A DNA stretch of 64,000 bases from the NCBI GenBank assembly GCA_904501735.1, contig CAJGBY010000002.1:127341-191340 (forward strand). Direction: 5' to 3'. The translations under genes and the position numbers were made by a program. Positions within the stretch are counted from its first letter, which is position 1; each line of letters begins with the position of its first letter. The notes under the pieces were generated by a model. It ran no database searches, was not told the DNA's origin, and saw only the letters and a list, made by a program, of their open reading frames with translations. The DNA is from an uncultured Muribaculaceae bacterium (GTDB taxonomy: Bacteria; Bacteroidota; Bacteroidia; Bacteroidales; Muribaculaceae). Below are positions 53,451 through 62,230 of the stretch, one piece after another.

Positions 53451-54653
53451 TTAGTGTTCGTGGCTATGACCTGGTACGGCATTAGATTGTGATGCTAACT
53501 TTACAATAGTTGCACCTTTTACTACGATATTTTCACCACCTTTAAGACCTGAAAGAATTTCAACCGAAACTCCATTGTTTAAGCCCAATTTCACTTCTTT
53601 CTTAGTATATACACCTGCATGAAGTTTTTGATATACAAAGTAATAGCCTTGTTCTTCAGTAAGTGCCTCAATTGGTAATACGATACAATTTGGCTTAGTT
53701 GCACCAATTAAATACACATCTGCAAATGTACCTGGTACAATTGATGCAGTGTTATTAAATTCAAAATTAACTGGAATATAACCTGGTGTTACAACACTAA
53801 GATTTTTGTTAGAAACGATTTTACCATTCAATTTTGCCAAATCATATACTTCTTCACTATATGCTGGCTTAAATTGAGCTGATGTGATAGTGTGCATTAC
53901 ATTTGAGTAGCGGTTAGGCAAATCAGCGCGAAGAATTAGCTTAGAGTTTTTAGAGACTACAGCGATTGGAGTACCAACTTCGACAAACTCACCATCTTTT
54001 TTCATGATTTCAGTAATTGTACCCGAAATATTACTTGTAGCTGAACTTCCTACTCCTGATTTGTTCACCATAGCTGCCTTTGCTTGTTCATACACTTGCT
54101 TAGCTTGATTATAATCCTTCTCTGTAATGATTTTATCGTTGTAGAGTGGGGTGATTCTATCAAGTTCGCGTTTTGCAGCTTCATAATTAATACGAGCAGT
54201 TTCATTTGCATCACCACCAGTTACATTTTGTGATGAAATAGATCCGATTGATGAACCTGCACCTAATTGTTTTCCTACAACAGCATTTGAGTTTAATCTT
54301 AAGATACCACTCGATTTAGCTGAAATTACAGACAATTCACCTTGTGCTGGTTCAATCTCACCACTTACCTTAATAATATCATTAAATGATTGTCTTGCTA
54401 TTTTTGCAGTTACTACACCGAAATGCTTAGCTTTTTGTTCTGAGAATTCAATCGCGTCAGCATGATTGTGTCCATCATGACCGTGACCTGCATGATTATG
54501 ACCAGCGTGGTTATGTCCAGCATGTGGATCTACTTCGTGATTGTGTTTGCTGTGGTCATGTGATTCAGAATGTTCATGATCAGAGCATGAATAGTTAACA
54601 CCAATTGAGGAAATAGCAACAAAAGCTGCTACAATTATTTTATTATATTTCAT
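53451..54653 (-). CDS. His-rich RND periplasmic adaptor (CusB/CzcB-like)
   Basis: Bridges the RND pump and the TolC channel. The start at 54653 gives a lipoprotein-like signal (MKYNKIIVAAFVAISSIGVN then YSC). Next comes a metal-binding stretch (about 24-67) with HAGHNHAGHNHAGHGHDGHN-type repeats, then the adaptor core: lipoyl-like halves (IIKVSGEIEPAQGELSVISA and GTITEIMKKDGEFVEVGTPI), a helical hairpin, and a beta-barrel domain. It ends PGHSHEH, a second His cluster. The frame runs 18 codons further to 54707 but the added residues would spoil the signal. Confidence 0.92.
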   Translation of the reverse strand: MKYNKIIVAAFVAISSIGVNYSCSDHEHSESHDHSKHNHEVDPHAGHNHAGHNHAGHGHDGHNHADAIEFSEQKAKHFGVVTAKIARQSFNDIIKVSGEIEPAQGELSVISAKSSGILRLNSNAVVGKQLGAGSSIGSISSQNVTGGDANETARINYEAAKRELDRITPLYNDKIITEKDYNQAKQVYEQAKAAMVNKSGVGSSATSNISGTITEIMKKDGEFVEVGTPIAVVSKNSKLILRADLPNRYSNVMHTITSAQFKPAYSEEVYDLAKLNGKIVSNKNLSVVTPGYIPVNFEFNNTASIVPGTFADVYLIGATKPNCIVLPIEALTEEQGYYFVYQKLHAGVYTKKEVKLGLNNGVSVEILSGLKGGENIVVKGATIVKLASQSNAVPGHSHEH

Positions 54654-54728
54654 AAGTTTTGTTTTTAATAAATTATCATATATAAAACCGATTGACAATA
54701 ACATCAATCTTAAATATCACCTAATTTA

Positions 54729-55157
54729 TTAAACCACTGGTGGGGCACGCAATAATCCTGCACCAATCTTATGAAAATCGTCTTTCTTTAGATAATAATA
54801 ATGAGGGATAGTAACAGGAGTATCTTCAAGATAAGTTCCTGTTTCATTGAAAATATCACAGCAAAAGATACAATGATTAACATCCTCTTTCTCAATATTT
54901 ACGATATTAATCTTTAAAGCACAACTTTTATCTTCTTGCTTATGTCCATCATGGCAATCGTGCGAACATGATTGCTCTTTTTCGTGCGTTTTCTTATGAT
55001 TGTTATGAGAATGTTGCGACATATGATTGTTTATATCACAATTCAATGTGTAAACAATCATCTGACCATCTTCTGAGTGATGATGAAATTGTGCAATTGA
55101 GCAAAAAACTATCGTTAATGCTCCAACAATTGAAAATATGTACTTAAACAGTCTCAT
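54729..55157 (-). CDS. His/Cys-rich small protein leading the metal-efflux operon (DUF6769-like)
   Basis: 142 residues. A signal or anchor helix (about 6-24, YIFSIVGALTIVFCSIAQ) is followed by a His-rich stretch (HHHSEDGQ, HMSQHSHNNHKKTHEKEQ, CSHDCHDGHK) and several cysteines (CALK, CIFCCDIF), then a C-terminal part ending GLLRAPPVV. The composition fits a periplasmic metal-binding or sensing protein. Bacteroidota efflux operons often begin with such a gene; DUF6769 is the name I recall, not verified. The start is near the transcription start, and the promoter is inside a palindrome. Confidence 0.8.
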   Translation of the reverse strand: MRLFKYIFSIVGALTIVFCSIAQFHHHSEDGQMIVYTLNCDINNHMSQHSHNNHKKTHEKEQSCSHDCHDGHKQEDKSCALKINIVNIEKEDVNHCIFCCDIFNETGTYLEDTPVTIPHYYYLKKDDFHKIGAGLLRAPPVV

Positions 55158-55162
55158 TTATG

Positions 55163-55170
55163 CAAAAATA
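55163..55170 (-). promoter_or_regulatory. -7 element of the metal-efflux operon
   Basis: Minus-strand TATTTTTG (TAnnTTTG) ends six bases before the ATG at 55157. It overlaps the promoter-proximal arm of the palindrome at 55166-55206. Confidence 0.55.
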
Positions 55171-55206
55171 CATATATTTCATAACTTATTTGAAATATAT
55201 GTATTT
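55166..55206. promoter_or_regulatory. 41-bp palindrome, candidate operator of the metal-efflux operon
   Basis: Perfect 16-base arms AAATACATATATTTCA (55166-55181) and TGAAATATATGTATTT (55191-55206) with a nine-base spacer. One arm overlaps the -7 element of the efflux operon and the other covers the -33 region. A bound dimeric regulator would block RNA polymerase. The alternative is an AT-rich terminator for the upstream S4 gene, which ends 26 bases away; five T bases follow the stem on the minus strand. Operator is the preferred reading. Confidence 0.55.
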
Positions 55207-55232
55207 ATCTTATATTAAATTAACATTTTAAA

Positions 55233-55676
55233 TTACACATCAAAGTCAAATTCATCATCATCTTCGTCATCGTCTATATCTTCATAACCCATAAAAACAA
55301 GGTCATTAAATTTAGCCAATTCACGACCTTCTTTTTTTGTTGGACGACCTAAACCTTTCTGACGATCGATAAATCCACTTATTCGAGTGATTTCAAGCAA
55401 ATCATATTGCTCTTTTGGTGTTACATTTTTCAAGTAATCAGGAACCAACTTCGCACCTACACGATTCTCTATTAACCCAACAACTTCAAATGAATATGTT
55501 ATTGGTGGTTTCTTTACATTTATAACATCACCTATCTTAACACCATGCGAAGGCTTAACATTCATTCCCAATATAGTAACGCGACCTTTCTTGCACGCAT
55601 CGGTAGCAATAGATCGTGTCTTGAAAACTCGAGTAGCCCACAACCATTTGTCTATTCTAACTTCTGATTTGCCCAT
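55233..55676 (-). CDS. S4-domain RNA-binding protein (HslR-like)
   Basis: 147 residues with an N-terminal S4 fold (RIDKWLWATRVFKTRSIATDACKKGRV, the HslR/Hsp15 signature), followed by a basic linker (GRPTKKEGRELAKF) and an acidic tail (DIDDDEDDDEFDFD). Hsp15-type proteins rescue stalled 50S-nascent chain complexes. It starts 10 bases after pth, so rplY, pth and this gene form a translation-related operon. Confidence 0.9.
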   Translation of the reverse strand: MGKSEVRIDKWLWATRVFKTRSIATDACKKGRVTILGMNVKPSHGVKIGDVINVKKPPITYSFEVVGLIENRVGAKLVPDYLKNVTPKEQYDLLEITRISGFIDRQKGLGRPTKKEGRELAKFNDLVFMGYEDIDDDEDDDEFDFDV

Positions 55677-55686
55677 GAGTAACTTG

Positions 55687-56250
55687 TTACTTATTGCTAA
55701 AATTATTCATTGCAAAGGTAAGGCCCGACAAGCAAAATGCCTTGATTGCATCGCACGCAACTTTCATTCTATCAGGCAGTTCGCGTGACTGCTCCTCAGT
55801 GAAATTACCCAAAACATAGTCGATTTGCGCGCCTCTCACAAACTCATTGCCTACTCCGAACCTAATTCTGGCGTAATTTTGAGTGCCTAATAAAGCAGCA
55901 ATATTCTTCAAACCATTGTGTCCGCCATCACTTCCTTTACCTTTTATGCGAATAGCTCCAAAGGGTAGGGCAATGTCATCAACAATTATCAGTACATTCT
56001 CTAATGGAATGTTTTCCTTGTTCATCCAATAGCGCACAGCTTCTCCACTTAAATTCATATAGGTAGATGGCTTAAGTAGAACAAGTATTTTATTTTTTAC
56101 TCGCACTTGCGCAACATCTCCATATCTCTGAGTAGAGAAAACAATATTGGATGCCTCAGCAAAGGCATCCAATACTTTAAATCCAATGTTGTGTCGAGTA
56201 TCTCGGTATTCAGCACCGATGTTGCCCAATCCAACAATTAAATACTTCAT
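55687..56250 (-). CDS. pth: Peptidyl-tRNA hydrolase
   Basis: Frees tRNA from peptidyl-tRNA that dropped off ribosomes. It starts MKYLIVGLGNIGAEYRDTRHNIGF with catalytic His20 in TRHNIG, followed by KPSTYMNLSGEAV, DDIALPFG and GSDGGHNGLKNI. 187 residues, normal length. It begins nine bases after rplY. Confidence 0.97.
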   Translation of the reverse strand: MKYLIVGLGNIGAEYRDTRHNIGFKVLDAFAEASNIVFSTQRYGDVAQVRVKNKILVLLKPSTYMNLSGEAVRYWMNKENIPLENVLIIVDDIALPFGAIRIKGKGSDGGHNGLKNIAALLGTQNYARIRFGVGNEFVRGAQIDYVLGNFTEEQSRELPDRMKVACDAIKAFCLSGLTFAMNNFSNK

Positions 56251-56259
56251 TTGTCAGTC

Positions 56260-56943
56260 TTACTTTTGTGCATTAGCTTGAGCACCGCGAGCTGCACGAG
56301 TCAATTGAACTGCACAAACTACAGCGTTCTTAGCATTCATCAATTCAAGACCTTCGTAGCTCAAATCACCGATCTTAAGAGTCTTACCAAGTTCCAAGTT
56401 GTCAACATTAACAACAATGCGTTCTGGCATTTGTGAGTAAAGAGCTTTAACTTTTAGTTTCTTCATTGACAATGTCAACTTACCACCGGCCTTAACACCA
56501 GCTGCGTGACCTTCGATCTTAACAGGAACTTCCATAACTACTGGCTTGTTTTCGTAAACTTCCAACAAGTCAATGTGAAGAACTTCGTCAGTTACTGGGT
56601 GGAATTGCAAATCCTTCAAAACAGCCTTCTTAGTGTTGCCATTGATATTCAAATCGATAACGAAGATTTCTGGAGTGTAAATAAGCTTACGAACGTCAGC
56701 CATCTTTACAACTAGGTCAGTTGCAAGGATACCCTTTTCGCTTTCAGCACGCTTACCACCAGCAAGCTTCTTACCAGGAAGAGTTACCAATTTAGCGCCA
56801 CATTCTAGAGCACCATTGTAAGGAAGTTCTACAACTTCACCACCGTTAAGAACTACAGGTACAAGACCTTCTTTACGGAAAGCCTTAGTAGCTTTCTTTC
56901 CTAGAGCCGTTCTTGGCTCTGCTGTCAAATTAAATGTCTTCAT
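56260..56943 (-). CDS. rplY: 50S ribosomal protein L25 (Ctc form)
   Basis: Binds 5S rRNA. The N-terminal L25 domain (ALGKKATKAFRKEGLVPVVL) is followed by the C-terminal TL5/CTC beta domain (VPVKIEGHAAGVKAGGKLT and LEVYENKPVVMEVP), giving 227 aa, so this is the long Ctc type. It ends with a basic Ala-rich tail. First gene of an operon with pth and the S4 protein. Confidence 0.95.
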   Translation of the reverse strand: MKTFNLTAEPRTALGKKATKAFRKEGLVPVVLNGGEVVELPYNGALECGAKLVTLPGKKLAGGKRAESEKGILATDLVVKMADVRKLIYTPEIFVIDLNINGNTKKAVLKDLQFHPVTDEVLHIDLLEVYENKPVVMEVPVKIEGHAAGVKAGGKLTLSMKKLKVKALYSQMPERIVVNVDNLELGKTLKIGDLSYEGLELMNAKNAVVCAVQLTRAARGAQANAQK

Positions 56944-57018
56944 TTGTTTTTTTGTTTGTGTTACTCAAAATTAAGTTGCTCCTAATTTCCCATCACACGG
57001 TATTTTTAAAAAGCGGTG

Positions 57019-57049
57019 CAAAGTTACAAAAATTATTCCATATAACAAA
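57019..57049 (-). promoter_or_regulatory. rplY: rplY promoter
   Basis: Minus-strand TTTG at 57049-57046 and TAACTTTG at 57026-57019, spaced 19 bases. Close to ideal. Confidence 0.75.
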
Positions 57050-57081
57050 CAACCCAAGCGCTTGAAATAGAAGATTTTCAC

Positions 57082-60024
57082 CTATTTAGCACAAAATTCT
57101 TTAAATTTACAATATTCACAGCGAGTTTCATCCTCCGTTTGAGTAAATGGAACATTTTCATCAAAAATTTCAGTTACTATTTTATTTAAAGATTTAATGA
57201 ACTGGTCAGTGAAATTTGTGTGATTATATATAATCTCTTTCTTTTTTCCTCCTGGAGATTTAACAACGACTTCAGCTTGCGACATGTTCTTAACTGTATA
57301 AATCTCAGGTTTTATTTCCACATCAGTGTTATTTTTAGAATTATAGAAATGGCAATACATAAGTATTTGATTAACAGCTTTTGATTCATAATTTAAACGA
57401 AGCCTATCATCATCTATATATATCGAAGTTTCATCTTTACCAGTTTTATAATCCACTATACGATAATATTCATTATCTCCATCAATAACTAAATCCAAAC
57501 GGTCGATTACTTGTTTGAAATTAATTTCAATATCATCCCAATATCCTAGTTCTACTTGTTCACCCTTTATATAAATAAACTCTTGCTGCTTATCTTTTTT
57601 TAGTATCTCATATACATAATGTTTAATTACATCATGCAACATATAGCCAACACCATCTAAAGGGTCATCACAAAATTCACCTTTTTTATTCAATAGGTAA
57701 TTAACGACTTGTACAATAACTCTATCAATAGCTAATCCATTATTCTTTTCAAGTGATTCAATATAGAATTTAGATATGAGTTTTCCAAGACCATTACTTG
57801 ACGGGCTTGCATTCTCATATAATCTTTTCATTATTTCATGTACAATTGAACCAAAAGTACTTGCATCAATAAATTCATTAATAGAGTCATTGATGTACAA
57901 GTGTTCCACTTTTTCAAAATAGAACTTCAAAGGACAGCTTAAATATGAGTTAATTGAGCTTGCCGACAAATATCGTTCTCCTCCTTTTTGATACTCAGAT
58001 AATCTTGTTAGAATGCGATCCGATTTAGGAATTATTATTTTGTTGTCAGCTGATTTAGATAAGCCGAACGACACATAATCAATTTTTGCATTACTATTGC
58101 CATACACTCTACATAGTTGTTGGATAAAACGAGAGGGGTCACCAGAGCCTAAACCAGTAGTTCTTGCATCATATAATAGAAATACATTTTCAGCCTTACT
58201 AATCATTCTATAGAAATAATAAGCGTACATTGATTCTTGATGCTCCACTGTAGAAAGTCCATAACCCTTGCGTAAGGTATATGGAATAAAGCTTCTTGAA
58301 AAATGTTTTCGTGGAAAAACTCTTTCATTCATTGATAGAATCACAATATTACGGAAGTCTAAACAACGAGTTTCAAGTACACCCATAATCTGCAAACCTT
58401 CAAGAGGTTCACCTTGCATAGAAATCGTTTGACCCGAAATAAATCGATCTATCAAATAGAAAAATGTAGAATCATTGAATTCAAGTGTATATTTTCCTAT
58501 TAACTTTATTAAAGTATTAAATAATTCAATATACTTAATTGCACAACTACGCTCAACAGCTTCTTTTTCATTGTTAGTGAATGATGGAATAATATCTTGT
58601 TCAATACAATGCATAATTGACTGAACATATTGTATCAAACCACTAACAGATTTCTCTTCAATAGGAATAAACAAATGATTAAATGATTTAAACCTATTTT
58701 TCAACAATGAACTGCTTACATAAAATGGCCTTTCTTTCGCCAATTCACTAAATAATATTTGTGCTTCCTTTTGAGTTGTAAGCTTCAAAAAAGGATGAGA
58801 TAATAATTCCTTTAAATCTTCAATATAATAGCACCATTCATTATTTATTTTTCGTGATTGACGATGTAGTTTTGCAACCAATGACAACAGTACTGATGTC
58901 AATGATTTTTTAAGTGGAAATCCTAAAGTAATATTAGTAGTTCTGGTTTGTTTATCAATCGAACCACATAGAGGTATAAATAGATTTTCATCAGGCAATA
59001 CTATAGCAGTATCTATTAGATTATTAACATCTCTGACTTGATTTTTTTCAACTAATTCGTCAATAATGGTTGATGCATATTTAACTTGACCTACATTAGT
59101 TGGTAATGCCTTTATCTTAATATTAGGGAAAGTTGTAATATCTCCACCAGGCAACTCATATTTAGATTTAAATCTTTTCGAATTCAAGCTTATGAAACGA
59201 GTAGCTTTGTTATTCTCATCGCGCAAAGCAGGTGAATTCATATCCCAATAGAAATCAGCAATGCCTTTGTTTTTTAATCCTTCAAATATTTTAATTTCTG
59301 AAGTAGATAGAACATTAAATCCAACAAACACATATTGTTTAAAATTTAAGCTATCAGGATCAATATTGCTTATCATTTCGGCTGCAGCACGATAAATGCG
59401 TCCTCCATATGCCAACCCTTTTTGAGCTAATCGCTTATTAAGGTTCGTATACAACAATCCCAGCATTTCCCATAGTCTGAAATACTCTTTAGTGTTTCCT
59501 TTTTCGGCATTATGGTTTCTTGTGTGTTTCCAAAAATACTCTTTTCCTAATTCATTATTTGAGAAATTATCGCCAAAATATTCTTTTAACGCCTTTTTCT
59601 GATTTTCATCTAAATAATCAGTTCCAATCTCATTATATTCTCTTAAGTTCTGGAACATTTCATCTGCATCAACCATATATAGGTCGACATCGTTAAAGTC
59701 GTTTAGAATTACTTCGCCCCAATATGAGAATTCGTCAAAGCTTTCGATATTTTCTTTCGCGATAGCTCTATATTCCTCATATAAATCAAGCATCAATTCA
59801 ATGCGACCACATTCGGTCTTGTGAGTTAAATCACACACAAACTCCGAGATGCTTGTTATTCCAGGTAATATTTTTGCATTGGTTGATGTTTCTTTTAAAT
59901 ATTTTTGAAAGAATAAGCCGCTTCTTCGGTTAGGAAATATAAAACAATAATCTCTTAATTCATTTCCTACATTATCCAAAAATACATTTACTATATTCTG
60001 CAAAAATTGTACCTGTTGATGCAT
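57082..60024 (-). CDS. PD-(D/E)XK nuclease, AddB-like
   Basis: 980 residues. The N-terminal two thirds resemble an inactivated superfamily 1 helicase of AddB (IFPNRRSGLFFQKYL at 29-43, LSMNERVFPRKHF, LYDARTTGLGSGDPSRF). The C-terminus is a RecB-like nuclease with IDRLDLVID and RIVDYKTGKDE motifs, and ends in the cluster CEYCKFKEFC that can hold an Fe-S cluster. It probably processes double-strand breaks with an AddA partner, which is not adjacent. It starts two bases after holB. Confidence 0.88.
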   Translation of the reverse strand: MHQQVQFLQNIVNVFLDNVGNELRDYCFIFPNRRSGLFFQKYLKETSTNAKILPGITSISEFVCDLTHKTECGRIELMLDLYEEYRAIAKENIESFDEFSYWGEVILNDFNDVDLYMVDADEMFQNLREYNEIGTDYLDENQKKALKEYFGDNFSNNELGKEYFWKHTRNHNAEKGNTKEYFRLWEMLGLLYTNLNKRLAQKGLAYGGRIYRAAAEMISNIDPDSLNFKQYVFVGFNVLSTSEIKIFEGLKNKGIADFYWDMNSPALRDENNKATRFISLNSKRFKSKYELPGGDITTFPNIKIKALPTNVGQVKYASTIIDELVEKNQVRDVNNLIDTAIVLPDENLFIPLCGSIDKQTRTTNITLGFPLKKSLTSVLLSLVAKLHRQSRKINNEWCYYIEDLKELLSHPFLKLTTQKEAQILFSELAKERPFYVSSSLLKNRFKSFNHLFIPIEEKSVSGLIQYVQSIMHCIEQDIIPSFTNNEKEAVERSCAIKYIELFNTLIKLIGKYTLEFNDSTFFYLIDRFISGQTISMQGEPLEGLQIMGVLETRCLDFRNIVILSMNERVFPRKHFSRSFIPYTLRKGYGLSTVEHQESMYAYYFYRMISKAENVFLLYDARTTGLGSGDPSRFIQQLCRVYGNSNAKIDYVSFGLSKSADNKIIIPKSDRILTRLSEYQKGGERYLSASSINSYLSCPLKFYFEKVEHLYINDSINEFIDASTFGSIVHEIMKRLYENASPSSNGLGKLISKFYIESLEKNNGLAIDRVIVQVVNYLLNKKGEFCDDPLDGVGYMLHDVIKHYVYEILKKDKQQEFIYIKGEQVELGYWDDIEINFKQVIDRLDLVIDGDNEYYRIVDYKTGKDETSIYIDDDRLRLNYESKAVNQILMYCHFYNSKNNTDVEIKPEIYTVKNMSQAEVVVKSPGGKKKEIIYNHTNFTDQFIKSLNKIVTEIFDENVPFTQTEDETRCEYCKFKEFCAK

Positions 60025-60026
60025 TT

Positions 60027-61166
60027 CTATCGTTTTATTAAAATTGTTATCTTAATTGCTAAATCAAAAAGAATTATCTTGCCATTTCCATTACCCGCAA
60101 TATCAATTTCAGCTTTATTAAATTCATCAAGCATCTTAATTACATTTAATTCATTGATAAAAGGAGAGAACTTAACGCTGAAATCTTCCTCTTGGCTTGT
60201 CATATAGTTTAAATGTGGCTCGCGTATATTATATATATAGTTTTCACGAACCATTCGGCTTGCATATTTCAAAAAGCGTCTAATTTTCTCACGCTTATAA
60301 TTAAAGACATTCTCCGACCACACTTTTAATTGTTTCAGGTCTCTCGAATAAGCAAGACGCATTAGTTGCACAAAATCTTTAAAGAATTCTTTGTTTTCAC
60401 TATCAAAAGCAAGGTTTTTTTCAGCTTGCGCCACATTTCCATCTGCAGTTGCAGCAATCGATATAGCATCTTGCTCCGACAAACCATATTTGCTTTGAAT
60501 ATATGATGCAACATCATTAATTGATAATCTCTTAAGCTCAATTCTTTGAGTTCTTGAATATATAGTCGGCAAAATAGCTTTTGCATTATCACTCACCAAT
60601 ATAAACAATGAATCTTCCGAAGGCTCTTCAATTAATTTCAGCAACTTATTAGCACATTGCTCATTCATTTTTTCAGGCAGCCACATAATTAGTACCTTAT
60701 ATTTTGAAGTCATTGAAGAAAGCGACATCTTGTGGACTATATTTGCACTTTCACCAACATATATGATTGGTTGTGCATTTTCGCTTTTCATTACTTCAAG
60801 CCACTTTTCGTAGTCTTCAACCAACGGATTTTCTGTCAAGAATGTCTTCCATTCCTGTATAAAATCGTCAGAACAAGCTTTTTTTGCATCTACTGAAGCT
60901 TTCTTCACAATAGGGAATGAGAAGAATGTATCCCCATGATTGAATGATTGATGTTGTAAACATGATGCGCACTTACCACATGAATCACCATTTTGCTTAT
61001 TTTCGCAATGTATATATTGAGCCATAGCTCTTGCAAGTGCTAATTTAGGGATTCCTATTTCACCATGTAATAATAACGCATGTGGAATAGCATCACCATC
61101 TACCATTCTTACTATACGCTCTTTAGCACTATTATGTCCTAAAACTTCTGCAAATTTCATAATCAA
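60027..61166 (-). CDS. holB: DNA polymerase III subunit delta prime-like clamp-loader protein
   Basis: Part of the clamp loader that places the sliding clamp on DNA. AAA+ fold: the Walker A position reads LLHGEIGIPKLALAR, a degenerate GxxGxPK instead of GxxGxGKS/T, as expected for the non-hydrolysing delta prime subunit. A zinc cluster CGKCASCLQH follows. Walker B-like LLKLIEEPSE and sensor-1 SRTQRIELKRLS are present. 379 aa. It overlaps metF by four bases upstream and sits two bases before the AddB-like gene. Confidence 0.88.
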   Translation of the reverse strand: MIMKFAEVLGHNSAKERIVRMVDGDAIPHALLLHGEIGIPKLALARAMAQYIHCENKQNGDSCGKCASCLQHQSFNHGDTFFSFPIVKKASVDAKKACSDDFIQEWKTFLTENPLVEDYEKWLEVMKSENAQPIIYVGESANIVHKMSLSSMTSKYKVLIMWLPEKMNEQCANKLLKLIEEPSEDSLFILVSDNAKAILPTIYSRTQRIELKRLSINDVASYIQSKYGLSEQDAISIAATADGNVAQAEKNLAFDSENKEFFKDFVQLMRLAYSRDLKQLKVWSENVFNYKREKIRRFLKYASRMVRENYIYNIREPHLNYMTSQEEDFSVKFSPFINELNVIKMLDEFNKAEIDIAGNGNGKIILFDLAIKITILIKR

Positions 61167-62122
61167 TATATATCAGATGCCACTTGTCTCACACTCTCGG
61201 TTGCGTTATGAGAGTAAAAATGAATACTTGGAACTCCTGCTTTTATCAACTCTTTAGCTTGTAGTTTACACCATTCAACACCAACTTCTTTAGCTTGAAT
61301 GTCATCTTTACATTTAGATAATTCAATGGCTAAATCACTTGGCAAGTCGACATGAAAAACTTTAGGGAGAATTGTAATCTGATTCCTATTCACAATTGGC
61401 TTAATTGCTGGAATAATAGGCACCGAAATTTCAATCTCACGGCATCGTTTTACAAAATCAAAGTATTTCTGATTATCGAAAAACATTTGTGTAACGATAT
61501 AATCGGCACCCATATCAACTTTCATCTTTAACATTTTAATGTCAATATCAAGATTGGGTGCTTCTTCATGTTTCTCAGGATATCCTGCTACACCGTATGA
61601 GAAGCGATTCATATTAGCGCTCTCAATAGGAGTGCCATCCACAAAATAGCCTTCATTAAACTTATTTATTTGATCTGCAAGTTCATTGGCATGCAAGTGG
61701 CCATTTTCATTAGGAATATATCTATTTTCGTGTTTTGCTTTATCTCCTCGTAAAACCAACAAATTGTTAATTCCTAAGAAATTGAGATCAATCAATGCAT
61801 GTTCAGTCTCAGTTCGTGAGAAACCACTACATATTATATGAGGCACAGCAGGAATGCCATATTTTTGTTGTATTGCAGCTGCAACTGCAACTGTTCCTGG
61901 TCGGCTGCGCTCAGAAACTCTTTGATACAAGCCATCAGCCGTACCTTTAAACACCATTTCACTACGATGAGTTGTAATGTTTATATATAAAGGATTAAAT
62001 TCCTTTAATGCATCTATGTTTTTATATAAATGTTCAATGCTTTTCCCTCTTAATGGTGGTAAAACCTCGAAAGAAAAACCCGTTTTATCAGGTGATGATA
62101 ATATTAATTCTGAAACTTTCAT
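61163..62122 (-). CDS. metF: 5,10-methylenetetrahydrofolate reductase
   Basis: Reduces methylene-THF to methyl-THF for methionine synthesis, using FAD. TIM-barrel motifs: FSFEVLPPLRGKSIEHLY, with the catalytic Glu equivalent in FEV, TTHRSEMVFKGTADGL, NLLVLRGDK, YGVAGYPEKH and GADYIVTQMFFDN. 319 aa, normal length. First gene of a three-gene unit with holB and the AddB-like gene. Confidence 0.96.
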   Translation of the reverse strand: MKVSELILSSPDKTGFSFEVLPPLRGKSIEHLYKNIDALKEFNPLYINITTHRSEMVFKGTADGLYQRVSERSRPGTVAVAAAIQQKYGIPAVPHIICSGFSRTETEHALIDLNFLGINNLLVLRGDKAKHENRYIPNENGHLHANELADQINKFNEGYFVDGTPIESANMNRFSYGVAGYPEKHEEAPNLDIDIKMLKMKVDMGADYIVTQMFFDNQKYFDFVKRCREIEISVPIIPAIKPIVNRNQITILPKVFHVDLPSDLAIELSKCKDDIQAKEVGVEWCKLQAKELIKAGVPSIHFYSHNATESVRQVASDIY

Positions 62123-62141
62123 TTGTAGATTATTTATTTAA

Positions 62142-62173
62142 CAAAGATAACGCAAAGACTTAGTAAATACAAA
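62142..62173 (-). promoter_or_regulatory. metF: metF promoter
   Basis: Minus-strand TTTG at 62173-62170 and TATCTTTG at 62149-62142 with a 20-base spacer. Close to consensus. Confidence 0.75.
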
Positions 62174-62177
62174 TATA

Positions 62178-62209
62178 TTTGCAACAATAAACTATTTTGT
62201 CTATATTTG
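62178..62209 (+). promoter_or_regulatory. galE: galE promoter
   Basis: TTTG at 62178-62181 and TATATTTG at 62202-62209 with a 20-base spacer; it lies back to back with the metF promoter. Confidence 0.75.
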
Positions 62210-62230
62210 TTGATGTAAAATTTTACGATT

